6,593 nt of DNA from CAYJXJ01 sp964374095 (GTDB lineage: Bacteria > Elusimicrobiota > Elusimicrobia > UBA1565 > UBA9628), in assembly GCA_964374095.1 (NCBI GenBank), contig CAYJXJ010000231.1, positions 1 to 6,593 of the forward strand, given 5' to 3'. The notes beneath the pieces were generated by a model. It worked only from the letters and a program-made list of their open reading frames with translations. It had not been told where the DNA came from and did not search any database. Position numbers and translations under genes: made by a program. This document shows positions 1 to 6,408 of this stretch, in pieces. Within the stretch, counting starts at the first letter, position 1, and each line of letters begins with the position of its first letter.

Positions 1-289
1 ACACGTAGGCCTTTTCGGTGCTGGGGCTGAAATGACGAGCTCGGACCGCCTCGCGGATCCTTTGCAGGAGCCTGTCCAGGGGACAATCGAGGGCGGGGGC
101 GAGGAGGGCCCGCAAACGGGCCGGCATCCCATCGGCATCGGGCACCGTCCAGAACCTTTCCAAGACGTGCCAGCGTCGTCCGGGGATGCCCTTGATGCTC
201 GCCACCCGTTCAGGCGTGTAAGGGAAACGGACGATGAGCCGTCCCGGCTCTCCGGGGCTGATGCGGATGGGGTCCGAATCGTCTTTCAT
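1..289 (-). CDS. Tyrosine recombinase (integron-integrase-like), N-terminal part, runs off the window
   Basis: The frame starts at the ATG at 289-287 and stays open to base 1, giving 96 codons; the catalytic domain lies outside the window. Residues 77-96 (QRIREAVRARHFSPSTEKAY, then V) match the first helices of the SAM-like core-binding domain of tyrosine recombinases, especially integron integrases, where an R-x-R-H-[YF]-S-x-x-T-E-x-A-Y pattern is typical. Residues 17-50 form a separate module (RLIVRFPYTPERV, then IKGIPGRRW and a WTVP) that resembles the HARP-like extension I associate with some environmental integrases. The enzyme would cut and rejoin DNA at specific sites. The catalytic R, H, R and Y residues cannot be checked here. 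I see no clear Shine-Dalgarno beyond a weak GTAGGG close to the ATG. Family assignment is good; integron membership is not shown. Confidence 0.8.
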   Translation of the reverse strand, partial: MKDDSDPIRISPGEPGRLIVRFPYTPERVASIKGIPGRRWHVLERFWTVPDADGMPARLRALLAPALDCPLDRLLQRIREAVRARHFSPSTEKAYV

Positions 290-313
290 GCCCTACATAT
301 ACGATCTCGGGGC

Positions 314-340
314 AAAAAAAGTTCCCGGAATTTTTCGGGG
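314..340 (-). terminator. Likely Rho-independent terminator after the repeat-protein gene
   Basis: Read on the minus strand just after the TAA stop at 344-342, the sequence folds into a short hairpin: CCCGAA, an A-rich loop, then TTCCGGG with one bulged C. After AAC comes a run of seven T (bases 320-314). The position directly behind a stop codon and the T-run support termination of the repeat-protein transcript. The stem is short (about 6 bp), so strength is uncertain. It lies inside the 52-base gap before the recombinase start at 289, so it would also separate the two genes transcriptionally. Confidence 0.6.
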
Positions 341-341
341 C

Positions 342-1223
342 TTAGCGCCGGCAGTCGGTCCAGGCCTTGATGATGCGGTCGCGCACCGCGTTGGTGCCGT
401 AAGTCGAGTCCCGGTAGTGGGTCTCGGCCAAGCCGCCGATGAGGGCCTGCACCTCGCCCCATGGCAGATGCTCCTTGTGGGCCCCGAAGTATTCCTCGAT
501 GAGGCGGTTGCGGTCGTAGCCCGAGCTCTGCCAGGAGGCGACCTCGACGGCCAGACGCGGCGTGAGGCCGTGAATCCGGTCGCGCAGGAAGGCCTCCGAC
601 ATGCGGTTGCGGACCGGGTAGACCCCGTAGGTGTTGTCCTTGTAATAGGTGTCCGCGACGCCGCTGAGAAGCCCGCGGACCGGCTCCCAGTCCAGGTCCC
701 CGCGCCGGGTCGCGTCGTACTCCTCGATGAGGCGGTTGCGATCGTAGGCCGAGCTCTGCCGGGATGCGGCCTCGATGGCGGTCCGCGGATCGAGGGACCG
801 GGCGTGGGCCTTGAGGTAGGACTCCGACATCCGGTTGCGCGTGGAATAGATCCCGTAGGTCGAGTCCTTGTAGTAGGTGTCGCGCAGGCCGTCGATCAGG
901 CGGCGGGCCTGCCGCCAGGAGAGCCGCTGTTTGGCCCTTCCGTAGCACTCCTCGATCCTCTGGTTGCGATCATACGAAGAGGAGAGGTAGGCGACGGCCT
1001 CCAGGAACACATCGATGGTCGCATCGTCGACCGCGGGGCGTTCCAACCCCATGCAGGCCGGAGACGACTCGCGCTCCGTCGCAAAAGCCGCGGGAGCGGC
1101 GCTGAAGAACCCCGGCCCCAGCAGGGCCGCGGCCCGGGCCGCGTCGGCCGCGAAGGGATGCGTCTCGGCGGCTGCGGAAGCGGCGACGGAAAGAACCGCG
1201 ACTAAGGAAATCAACTGCTTCAT
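342..1223 (-). CDS. Secreted protein with three tandem 76-residue repeats, function unknown
   Basis: The product has 293 residues. The start is set at ATG 1223 because a GGGAGG Shine-Dalgarno (1238-1233) lies 9 bases upstream; the earlier in-frame ATG at 1232 directly abuts that motif and is unlikely. Residues 1-19 form a signal peptide (MKQLISLVAVLSVAASAAA) with an A-x-A cleavage site before ETHPF and no lipobox cysteine, so export to the periplasm or outside is predicted. After a low-complexity Ala-rich linker (to about residue 68), three units begin near residues 71, 147 and 223. YDRN falls at 84, 160 and 236. The [DE]T[YH]Y[KR]D[SN]TYG motif falls at 115, 191 and 267. The R-[ND]-R-[MI] motif falls at 129, 205 and 281. 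The period is exactly 76 each time. I do not recognise the family. The units look mostly helical with Tyr- and Arg-rich turns, suggesting a binding or scaffold role, but that is inference. Confidence 0.85.
   Translation of the reverse strand: MKQLISLVAVLSVAASAAAETHPFAADAARAAALLGPGFFSAAPAAFATERESSPACMGLERPAVDDATIDVFLEAVAYLSSSYDRNQRIEECYGRAKQRLSWRQARRLIDGLRDTYYKDSTYGIYSTRNRMSESYLKAHARSLDPRTAIEAASRQSSAYDRNRLIEEYDATRRGDLDWEPVRGLLSGVADTYYKDNTYGVYPVRNRMSEAFLRDRIHGLTPRLAVEVASWQSSGYDRNRLIEEYFGAHKEHLPWGEVQALIGGLAETHYRDSTYGTNAVRDRIIKAWTDCRR
345..1013 (-). repeat. Three in-frame tandem repeats, 228-bp period
   Basis: Units are about 1013-786, 785-558 and 557-345 (the last is 5 codons short). The plus-strand anchor tcctcgat recurs at 493, 721 and 949, exactly 228 bases apart. 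The two downstream-encoded units share long near-identical DNA: tcctcgatgaggcggttgcg occurs at both 493 and 721, followed by matching cgtag and gagctctgcc blocks. The unit nearest the N-terminus has diverged more. This indicates internal gene duplication without indels, with the 3' pair either younger or homogenised. Confidence 0.9.
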
Positions 1224-1232
1224 GGCAAACAT

Positions 1233-1262
1233 CCTCCCGCGAAAGGGCCGGCTGCCATTATA
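1233..1262 (-). promoter_or_regulatory. TATAAT-type -10 box and Shine-Dalgarno of the repeat-protein gene
   Basis: Minus-strand bases 1262-1257 read TATAAT, a perfect sigma-70-type -10 hexamer, in otherwise very GC-rich sequence. A transcript starting about 7 bases later would have a leader of roughly 25 bases carrying GGGAGG (1238-1233), with the ATG at 1223. No convincing TTGACA-like -35 lies 16-18 bases upstream (the sequence there is AGGGCG-like), so the promoter could be weak, activator-dependent or fortuitous. It supports separate transcription of this gene from the operon upstream. The rest of the 1224-1321 gap holds only GC-rich GGGCCC-type inverted repeats without a T-run. Confidence 0.45.
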
Positions 1263-1321
1263 CCGCGGGCCCGGCGCGCCGCCCTAGGTCCTTGGGCCCG
1301 GCCCCATCCCCGCCCTTGATC

Positions 1322-2392
1322 CTAGCCCGTCAGGGCGGCGTCGAGCTGCGAGTTTTCCTTAAGGAAGAGGTCGCAGCGCTGGCAGGTGGGCAGGTGGCGC
1401 CCGGCGCGGAACTCGCGGCGGATCCGCTGCATGGGCTCGCCGTGGAACACCGAGCGCACGCTTTGGCGGCCGACGTTGCCGAGGGATTCCATGCGGCCGT
1501 TGGTCATGCAGCACAAATAGGAGTTGCCGTCCCAGGCCATGAAGAGGTGCAGCCAGGGGGCGAGGCAGGTCCGGCGCTCGAAGTAGCCCCGGGCATACAT
1601 TCCCTTGGAGCTGAGGGCGATTTCGTTCTCGGTCACGCCGAAGGGGTGGATGTCCTGCAGGGTGGTGGGCAAGCCGCGGCGGCGGCGGCGCTCGGCCACC
1701 AGCGGCGCGATGTCGCGGTTGTATTCGCGGATTTGGGACCTGGAGAGGCGGTTGACGCGCGGGCCCTTTTCGTCCACCGGCATGGCGACGAGGTTCTCGG
1801 CCCCGAGCTTGCCGGCCAGCTCCACCATCTCCGGGACCTGCCTGAAATTGGAGCGCATGATGACGAAATTGACCCGCACCTTGACCTTCGACGAGAACTT
1901 CTTGATCCAATGGATGGCCTTTAAGCTCCGCTTGAAGGCGAGGGGGCGGCGGCGCACGGCCTCGTGGGACTTGCGGTCCGGCCCGTCGAGCGAGATCGAC
2001 ACCGCGTTGATGCCGATGTCGGCGATCCGGCGCGCGCGCTCACGATCGATGAGGGTCCCGTTGGTCGTCATGTTGACCTTGAGCTTCTTGTTGACCGCGT
2101 CCTCGGCCAGATCGAGGAAGTCCGGGCGCAAGAACACTTCGCCGCCTGAGAAATGCACCTTGCGGCAGCCCAGCGCGGCCATTTCGGAAAAGACTTCACG
2201 CCATCGGTCGGAAGCCAAGGCCTCCTCCCCGCGTGTCTGCCAGTACTTGCACATGACGCAGCGCAGGTTGCAGCGGGAGGTGAGCTTGATCTTGGCATCC
2301 CTCAACAACGGGGGAGGAGCCCCCGTTCTCAAACTGTCGTTAAACCCCTCCATGAAGGCGTGATTTCGTATGAGCTCGGCAAGGTTGTACAT
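1322..2392 (-). CDS. Radical SAM enzyme with SPASM-type C-terminal cysteine region
   Basis: The protein has 356 residues and is probably cytoplasmic. The start is ATG 2392: it forms a TGATG junction with the stop of the upstream gene and has an AAGGGA motif about 8 bases before it. Residues 41-48 (CNLRCVMC) are the CxxxCxxC ligands of the radical SAM [4Fe-4S] cluster. FSGGE at 81-85 is the SAM-binding GGE motif, and TTNGTL (109-114) and SISLDGP (132-138) are typical later barrel strands. The C-terminal part carries C276, C294-C295, C337 and C340 in a C-x-A-P-W ... DGN-x-Y-x-C-C ... P-x-C-x-x-C layout, as in SPASM or twitch domains that bind auxiliary clusters. Such enzymes modify peptides, sugars or other small molecules by hydrogen abstraction. 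No precursor peptide gene is visible nearby; the glycosyltransferase neighbours suggest a surface-glycan or nucleotide-sugar substrate, but this is inference. It is the last gene of the coupled operon. Confidence 0.88.
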   Translation of the reverse strand: MYNLAELIRNHAFMEGFNDSLRTGAPPPLLRDAKIKLTSRCNLRCVMCKYWQTRGEEALASDRWREVFSEMAALGCRKVHFSGGEVFLRPDFLDLAEDAVNKKLKVNMTTNGTLIDRERARRIADIGINAVSISLDGPDRKSHEAVRRRPLAFKRSLKAIHWIKKFSSKVKVRVNFVIMRSNFRQVPEMVELAGKLGAENLVAMPVDEKGPRVNRLSRSQIREYNRDIAPLVAERRRRRGLPTTLQDIHPFGVTENEIALSSKGMYARGYFERRTCLAPWLHLFMAWDGNSYLCCMTNGRMESLGNVGRQSVRSVFHGEPMQRIRREFRAGRHLPTCQRCDLFLKENSQLDAALTG

Positions 2393-3207
2393 CAGGCCGT
2401 CCCTTTCCGCAGGCCTCGATACGCCCACATCAAAACCCCCAAAAGGTCCTCGGCCGTGAGGGCCTTGCTCATGTCGGGCATGAGGGGCGCGCGCGGCGAA
2501 CGGACGGTCAGCATGGGCCTGGTTTCAAAGGAGGCGTGAATCCGGGATTCATTCACGCGAATCCCCTTGAGCGTGAAAACCCGCGGCGGCTTGATGAGCT
2601 TGAGGCGCTCGGCGATGGCCGTCGGATCGCCGTAGCAGGATTGCAGGCGCAGGGAGAGGTCCACCTGGCTGGCGAAGCGCTCGCGCTCCTTGGTGTACTT
2701 GCGTTTGCGCTTGCTCTTTAAGGTCACGTCGTCGGTGACGTCCAAGCGCACCACATTGCCGTCGGCCAAGCGGGCGACGAGCGCCAGCCACGGGTCGCGG
2801 AACTTCTGCGCGGTCGCACCAATGCCCTCGGACTTGGAGTCCACCACCTCCCCGCCCTCTTTGTACCCCCGGAAGTCGATCTTGAGGCTGATCTGTTCCT
2901 GCGCGGGCGCGTCGGCCTTGATCATCTTGAGCAGTTTAGCGGCCATCTCGACCTTGCGGTTTTCGAGATCGTGGGCCTTGGTGAGGTTGTAGAAGACCAG
3001 GGCGGCGATGCACGCGACGAAGGCCAGTCCCGCGGCTTTGAATAAGTTGGCGAATACCAACAGTATGGTGATCAGAATCGAGAATCCGGCCGCGGCGCCC
3101 CAGGCCTTCGCCTTGGCCTCGGCCTCCTTGTCCTCGGAGGCGGCCGCGGCCAGCCGCGCGACAAGGCCGTCGGCCGTGTCCTGGAAATCGTATTCCAAGG
3201 CCCTCAT
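2392..3207 (-). CDS. Membrane protein of unknown function, paralog B of a tandem pair
   Basis: The protein has 271 residues. The start is ATG 3207, which overlaps the upstream stop as ATGA and follows a GGAGGGGGG stretch (3223-3215) about 7 bases upstream; a longer in-frame start at 3249 would need a 46-base overlap and is less likely. An N-terminal amphipathic stretch (1-36) is followed by two close hydrophobic segments (about 37-55 and 58-75), then HDLENRKV (79-86), KIDFR (109-113), WLALVARLADG (140-150), a basic cluster KSKRKRKYTK (164-173), a DPTAIAERLKLIKPP stretch (194-208), and a C-terminal LTAEDLL/MWAYRGLR helix. These blocks match the preceding gene in the same order. A hairpin anchor with both soluble ends in the cytoplasm is plausible. 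I do not recognise the family. The basic cluster could bind a polyanion, but that is speculation. It shares its last base with the radical SAM gene's start. Confidence 0.85.
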   Translation of the reverse strand: MRALEYDFQDTADGLVARLAAAASEDKEAEAKAKAWGAAAGFSILITILLVFANLFKAAGLAFVACIAALVFYNLTKAHDLENRKVEMAAKLLKMIKADAPAQEQISLKIDFRGYKEGGEVVDSKSEGIGATAQKFRDPWLALVARLADGNVVRLDVTDDVTLKSKRKRKYTKERERFASQVDLSLRLQSCYGDPTAIAERLKLIKPPRVFTLKGIRVNESRIHASFETRPMLTVRSPRAPLMPDMSKALTAEDLLGVLMWAYRGLRKGTA

Positions 3208-4019
3208 CTCTTCACCCCCCTCCGGGGCCGCAGGGCCCCGTAGAACCACACCAGCGATTTTAGGACATGCTCGGGCGTCAGCGGCACTTTCTTCGTAATA
3301 GTCTTGGCGTTGGAGTAGCTCCAGACGGGCCCGTCCAAATCCACCCGGACGGCGCCCGCCCGATGGGCCACGCGCGAAGCCTTCAAAGGCTCCGGGGGCT
3401 TGACGGCCTTAAGCCGCTTACCCAACTCGGCGGGGGAGCCATGATGTTTCTCCAACCGCGCCACGAGCGTCAACCGCTCCGAAAGCCGCCCCCGTTCCAG
3501 GGTGCCCCGCCGTTTGTACTTGCGCTTGATCTTACCGCGCTCCGTCACCGCGAGCCGCAGCCGGCTGCCGTCGGCCAGCCGCGTCCCGAGCGCGAGCCAC
3601 TCCCGACGGACGCGCCCCGTCCGGTGGAGCATCCGAAAATCAATCGCCAGCTCCACGGGTTCGGAGGCCGGGATGTCGGCCCCGAGCACCTCCAGAACCG
3701 CCGGGACGAAGGCCACCTTGCGGTCGTCCAGGTCGTAGCGGCTGCGCTGATACCAGGCATAACACCTTGCCATCGCGGCCAGCGGAAAAGTGACGAAACC
3801 CGCCGCGGCCGCGGTCATGAATCCCGAATCGCTCTTGATCAGCGTCCAGAAGGGCAGAGAAACCCAGCACGCCCCGCACCCGGCCAATATCCACCAGGCG
3901 ACTCGGTTCGCTTTGCGGGCAAGACTCTCCGCGCGCCGATCCGCGGCGGCGATGGCGCCGAAACGCGCGATGAGGCGCGCCGCCGTCTCCCGAAACCGGT
4001 AGTCGGCGATGCGGATCAC
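3204..4019 (-). CDS. Membrane protein of unknown function, paralog A of a tandem pair
   Basis: The protein has 271 residues, the same length as the next gene. The start is GTG 4019 in a GTGA overlap with the upstream glycosyltransferase stop, preceded by a GGGGG run about 9 bases away; the next Met is at residue 68, past the first hydrophobic segment. Segments: N-terminal DYRFRETAARLIARF (6-20), hydrophobic spans about 40-61 and 67-86, YDLDDRKV (95-102), AIDFR (125-129), WLALGTRLADG (141-151), basic KIKRKYKRR (163-171), GSPAELGKRLKAVKPP (194-209), and LTPEHVLKSLVWFYGALR (247-264). Each has a counterpart in paralog B. Divergence is large, so the duplication is old, and keeping both suggests distinct or complementary roles such as a heteromer. 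No enzyme motif is recognised. Context places it with glycan-type genes. Confidence 0.85.
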   Translation of the reverse strand: MIRIADYRFRETAARLIARFGAIAAADRRAESLARKANRVAWWILAGCGACWVSLPFWTLIKSDSGFMTAAAAGFVTFPLAAMARCYAWYQRSRYDLDDRKVAFVPAVLEVLGADIPASEPVELAIDFRMLHRTGRVRREWLALGTRLADGSRLRLAVTERGKIKRKYKRRGTLERGRLSERLTLVARLEKHHGSPAELGKRLKAVKPPEPLKASRVAHRAGAVRVDLDGPVWSYSNAKTITKKVPLTPEHVLKSLVWFYGALRPRRGVKR

Positions 4020-5143
4020 GCCGGGACCCCCGCCAGGTCCGCGACCGCCGACCGCAGATTCTCGCGGAAGCGCTCATGCGTCCACCCGGCGAGCGCGGCG
4101 GCGCGGGCTTGCGCGCCCAGGGCCTCGCGCTCGGCGGGGTGCTCCATGAGCCAGCGCAGGCCGTCGGCCAGCGCGATGGGACTCGATGGTTCCACCAGGT
4201 GCGCGGTCTTGCCGTGCTCCAGCATCTCGAGGACCGGAGGCACGGCCGTTGAGAGTATCGGCCGCCCCACGGACATGTATTCGACGATCTTGACCGGACA
4301 ACAGCCTTGAAGGACGTTGCGCGCGTCGGCCGGCAGAGGCGCGGCGCAAATATGCGCGGTGCGCAGGATCGGCGCCAAGTCCTCCTGGGCCGAGGGTCCC
4401 GAGAGAAGCACTTGCCGGTGGATGCGCAGGCGATGCGCCAGGGCCTTCACCCGCCGCCGCCAGAGGCTCTTGGCCGAGCCGACCGCGATCAACTCGATGG
4501 CCGCGCGATTGGGCAGGCGCGAGATCGCCTCGAACAAAAACTCCAAGCCCTGCCAGGGGGACAGCGTGCCCACATAGACCACCCGCCACGGCGGACCGGC
4601 GGGCGGCGGCTCGGGAGCCGGGAAAAAAATATCCGTATCCACCGCGTTGGGAACCACCGCGACGCGCTCGATCCGCGCCCCGAGCAGACGCATGAAGCGG
4701 GCGTTGGTGCGCGAGGGGACGATCAGGCGGTCGGCGCCCATGATGAGGGCCCGCTCCTCCGCGGCGATCTTGGCCAGGACGTCGTCGTGTTCGTGGAGCG
4801 AGGGAAAATGGTACGGCAGTTCGACCGAGGGCAGGCCGTGGGCCTCGAAAACCAGCCGCGCCCCGGCGCGGCGCGCCCAGGCCAGAGCCGGGAGGCCTTC
4901 CCAGATGCTCCGGACGAAGACGGCATCGGCACCGCGCCGCTCAAGCCATGCCGCGGCCTGACGACGGAACGACAGCTTGCGTTCGAGGAAGTTCGACGGA
5001 GGCTCCGCCTCCGCCGAAGGCTCGGGGCCAAAGACCTCCACCTCGCAGCCCAATTCCCCCAAAGCCCGCACGGTCCGCGCGATGCGGGAGCCCGCGCCCT
5101 TGGGCGCGCCCAACCGGTCGGGGGCGAGGTAGAGGACCTTCAT
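4016..5143 (-). CDS. Glycosyltransferase, GT-B fold, GT4-type
   Basis: The protein has 375 residues, a normal length for the family. The start is ATG 5143 (MKVLYLAPDR), a typical first beta strand, in an ATGA overlap with the preceding gene's stop. No good Shine-Dalgarno is visible, so translation probably depends on coupling. The N-terminal Rossmann domain includes KGAGSR (15-20), VFEAHGLPS (98-106) and the linker VVPNAVDTDIF (163-173). The C-terminal donor-binding domain has YVGTLSPWQGL (190-200) and PVKIVEYMSVGRPIL (283-297), with E288 as the Glu that usually contacts the nucleotide-sugar. The first Glu of the classic E-x7-E pair is replaced (G280), as happens in the branch with G-x-P-x-K-x-x-EYM. 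It would transfer a sugar from a nucleotide-sugar to a lipid-linked or other acceptor at the inner face of the membrane. Donor and acceptor cannot be read from sequence. Confidence 0.9.
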   Translation of the reverse strand: MKVLYLAPDRLGAPKGAGSRIARTVRALGELGCEVEVFGPEPSAEAEPPSNFLERKLSFRRQAAAWLERRGADAVFVRSIWEGLPALAWARRAGARLVFEAHGLPSVELPYHFPSLHEHDDVLAKIAAEERALIMGADRLIVPSRTNARFMRLLGARIERVAVVPNAVDTDIFFPAPEPPPAGPPWRVVYVGTLSPWQGLEFLFEAISRLPNRAAIELIAVGSAKSLWRRRVKALAHRLRIHRQVLLSGPSAQEDLAPILRTAHICAAPLPADARNVLQGCCPVKIVEYMSVGRPILSTAVPPVLEMLEHGKTAHLVEPSSPIALADGLRWLMEHPAEREALGAQARAAALAGWTHERFRENLRSAVADLAGVPA

Positions 5144-6234
5144 GCCGCGGCCGCGGCGCGGCGCGCGCGGCCATGGCGCGCGGGGAGGAGCCGGCGGTAA
5201 AGCGTGAAAATCGAGTCTCGCTCGGCCTCCGGCGTGTAGCGGGCAAGAACATCCGCGCGGGCCTTCCGGCCCAACCTGTCGAGCTCTTCCCGAGGCAACG
5301 CCGCGACGCGCAGGGCCTCCCGGGGAAACTCGGCTAGGCGCTCCGCGGAAAGAAGAAAGCCGTTCTCGCCGTGGCGCAGGACTTCGGGGAAGGCGCCGAC
5401 GGCCGCGGCCAGGACCGGCTTGCCGCAGGCCATAGCCTCGAGCAGGGCGTTGGGCATCCCCTCCCACAGGGACGGGAAGACGAAGAGGTCCATGGCGCGA
5501 TAGGCCGCGGCCAGCCGCGCCGGGTCGCTTTCATAAGGAAGGGCGCGCAGCCTTCGGCTCGCCGCCGGTTGGCGCCGGCGCCAAGATTCCAGTTCCGCGG
5601 CGCACTCGCCCCGGGCGCCTCCCAGAGCGAACAGGGTCCCGCTCCCCTCGCGCTCCATGAGCTCGCCCAGATCCAAGAGAAGCGGCAGGCCCTTCTTAAG
5701 CCGAAGTTCTCCGGAGAAGGCGATCCAGGGCCGCGGCGCCTCCCGCGGCAGACCCTCGGCTGAAGGCCCGTCCGGAGAAAAAAGCCGGGCATCGACGCCG
5801 TTGGGGATGCGCCACAGGCCGCGGCCTCGGCCCGTGAGCGCCCGCGCCTTGTCCAGGAGGTCTTGGGAGACCCCGGCCACCGCGTCGGCGGACTCCAGGG
5901 CCCAGCTCAGCATGGGCAGTCTCTTGCCGTCGAAAAGACAGCGGTCCACGTCGTTGCCGCGCAGGCTCACGACGCAAGGTACGCCGGCCCGCCGCGCGGC
6001 CAGCGCGGCCACGTAGCCGGCATACACGGCGTAGAATCCATGGAAGAGATCGTAGCGATGCGCCCGATGCAGGTTGAGCGCGGCCTCGCAGAGAAGCTGG
6101 AGCGACTCCTCCCCCGAAGGCGCCCGGCCGATCCTGATGACCTCCCCTGGGCCGTTCTCCTCCGAGCGGGAACGCCCGGCGGGCAGGGACCCGTCGGGAA
6201 GATGGCCATTGAACCGTGCGTAGGAACGGTATGT
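5140..6234 (-). pseudogene. Glycosyltransferase, GT4-type, 5'-truncated at the mobile-element boundary
   Basis: The frame runs 364 codons from just after a TGA at 6237-6235 to the stop at 5140. There is no ATG or GTG before 6027, yet family-like sequence lies upstream of that GTG: HRYDLFHGFYAVYAGYVAAL, which aligns with the D-L-x-H-x-H/F-Y-A region of GT4 enzymes. A start at 6027 would cut through this strand and helix. About 30-45 N-terminal residues with the glycine-rich acceptor loop appear missing. The rest is intact: VSLRGNDV, IPNGVDARLFS (about 143-153 of the open frame), FSGELRLKKG, and the E-x7-E motif EGMPNALLE (E258 and E266). The C-terminus overlaps the next gene by ATGA, so this was the upstream operon member. 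It is probably inactive unless an unusual start restores the domain. A frameshift instead of truncation is possible but I found no continuation in the other frames. Confidence 0.72.
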
Positions 6235-6267
6235 TCAGAGGCCACGTGGGCTATCTCGCGAAATGAT

Positions 6268-6328
6268 GCCTGATTCGGCCGAATAGGCCGATCCAACCTT
6301 TCCCGACCCGCCAAATCGGGCTATTCGG
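6268..6328. repeat. Palindromes and inverted repeats in the element's left end
   Basis: Bases 6273-6284 (ATTCGGCCGAAT) form a perfect palindrome. GCCT at 6268-6271 and AGGC at 6285-6288 extend it, with one unpaired G at 6272. CCCGA (6302-6306) pairs with TCGGG (6316-6320). CCGAATAG (6279-6286) can pair with CTATTCGG (6321-6328), giving an alternative larger fold. Such hairpins fit the subterminal structure of a rolling-circle element end. They could instead act as operators or transcription barriers for the transposase. Confidence 0.6.
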
Positions 6329-6408
6329 TCCATTTGGGGAGATGGGCCAGGGGCCTGCCGTCACGGACTGCCGGAACAAAAGGGGGTCCTGGATCGTATG
6401 AAGTATGA

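Noticed and set aside
290..341. Possible attI or attC site next to the integron-integrase-like gene
   Set aside because: No GTTRRRY or RYYYAAC core sites in the right arrangement are present here or after the neighbouring genes. The adjacent genes form a coupled operon, not single-gene cassettes.
345..1013. CRISPR-like or noncoding tandem repeat array
   Set aside because: The 228-bp period is a multiple of three, the frame is open throughout, and the conservation follows protein motifs, so this is an intragenic protein repeat.
234..1205. Long plus-strand open frame of 323 codons
   Set aside because: It is the antisense shadow of the repeat-protein gene. The minus frame has a signal peptide, a ribosome site and conserved repeats in protein, and the plus frame has none of these.
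1264..1304. Terminator after the radical SAM gene
   Set aside because: CGGGCCC and GGGCCCG can pair across a loop of about 20 bases, but no T-run follows on the minus strand, so a Rho-independent terminator is not supported.
4016..5467. Longer version of the second glycosyltransferase starting at GTG 5467
   Set aside because: The extra 108 residues are Arg/Pro/Gly-rich antisense-type sequence inside the upstream gene. The ATG at 5143 begins a typical GT-B first strand and makes a 4-base overlap.
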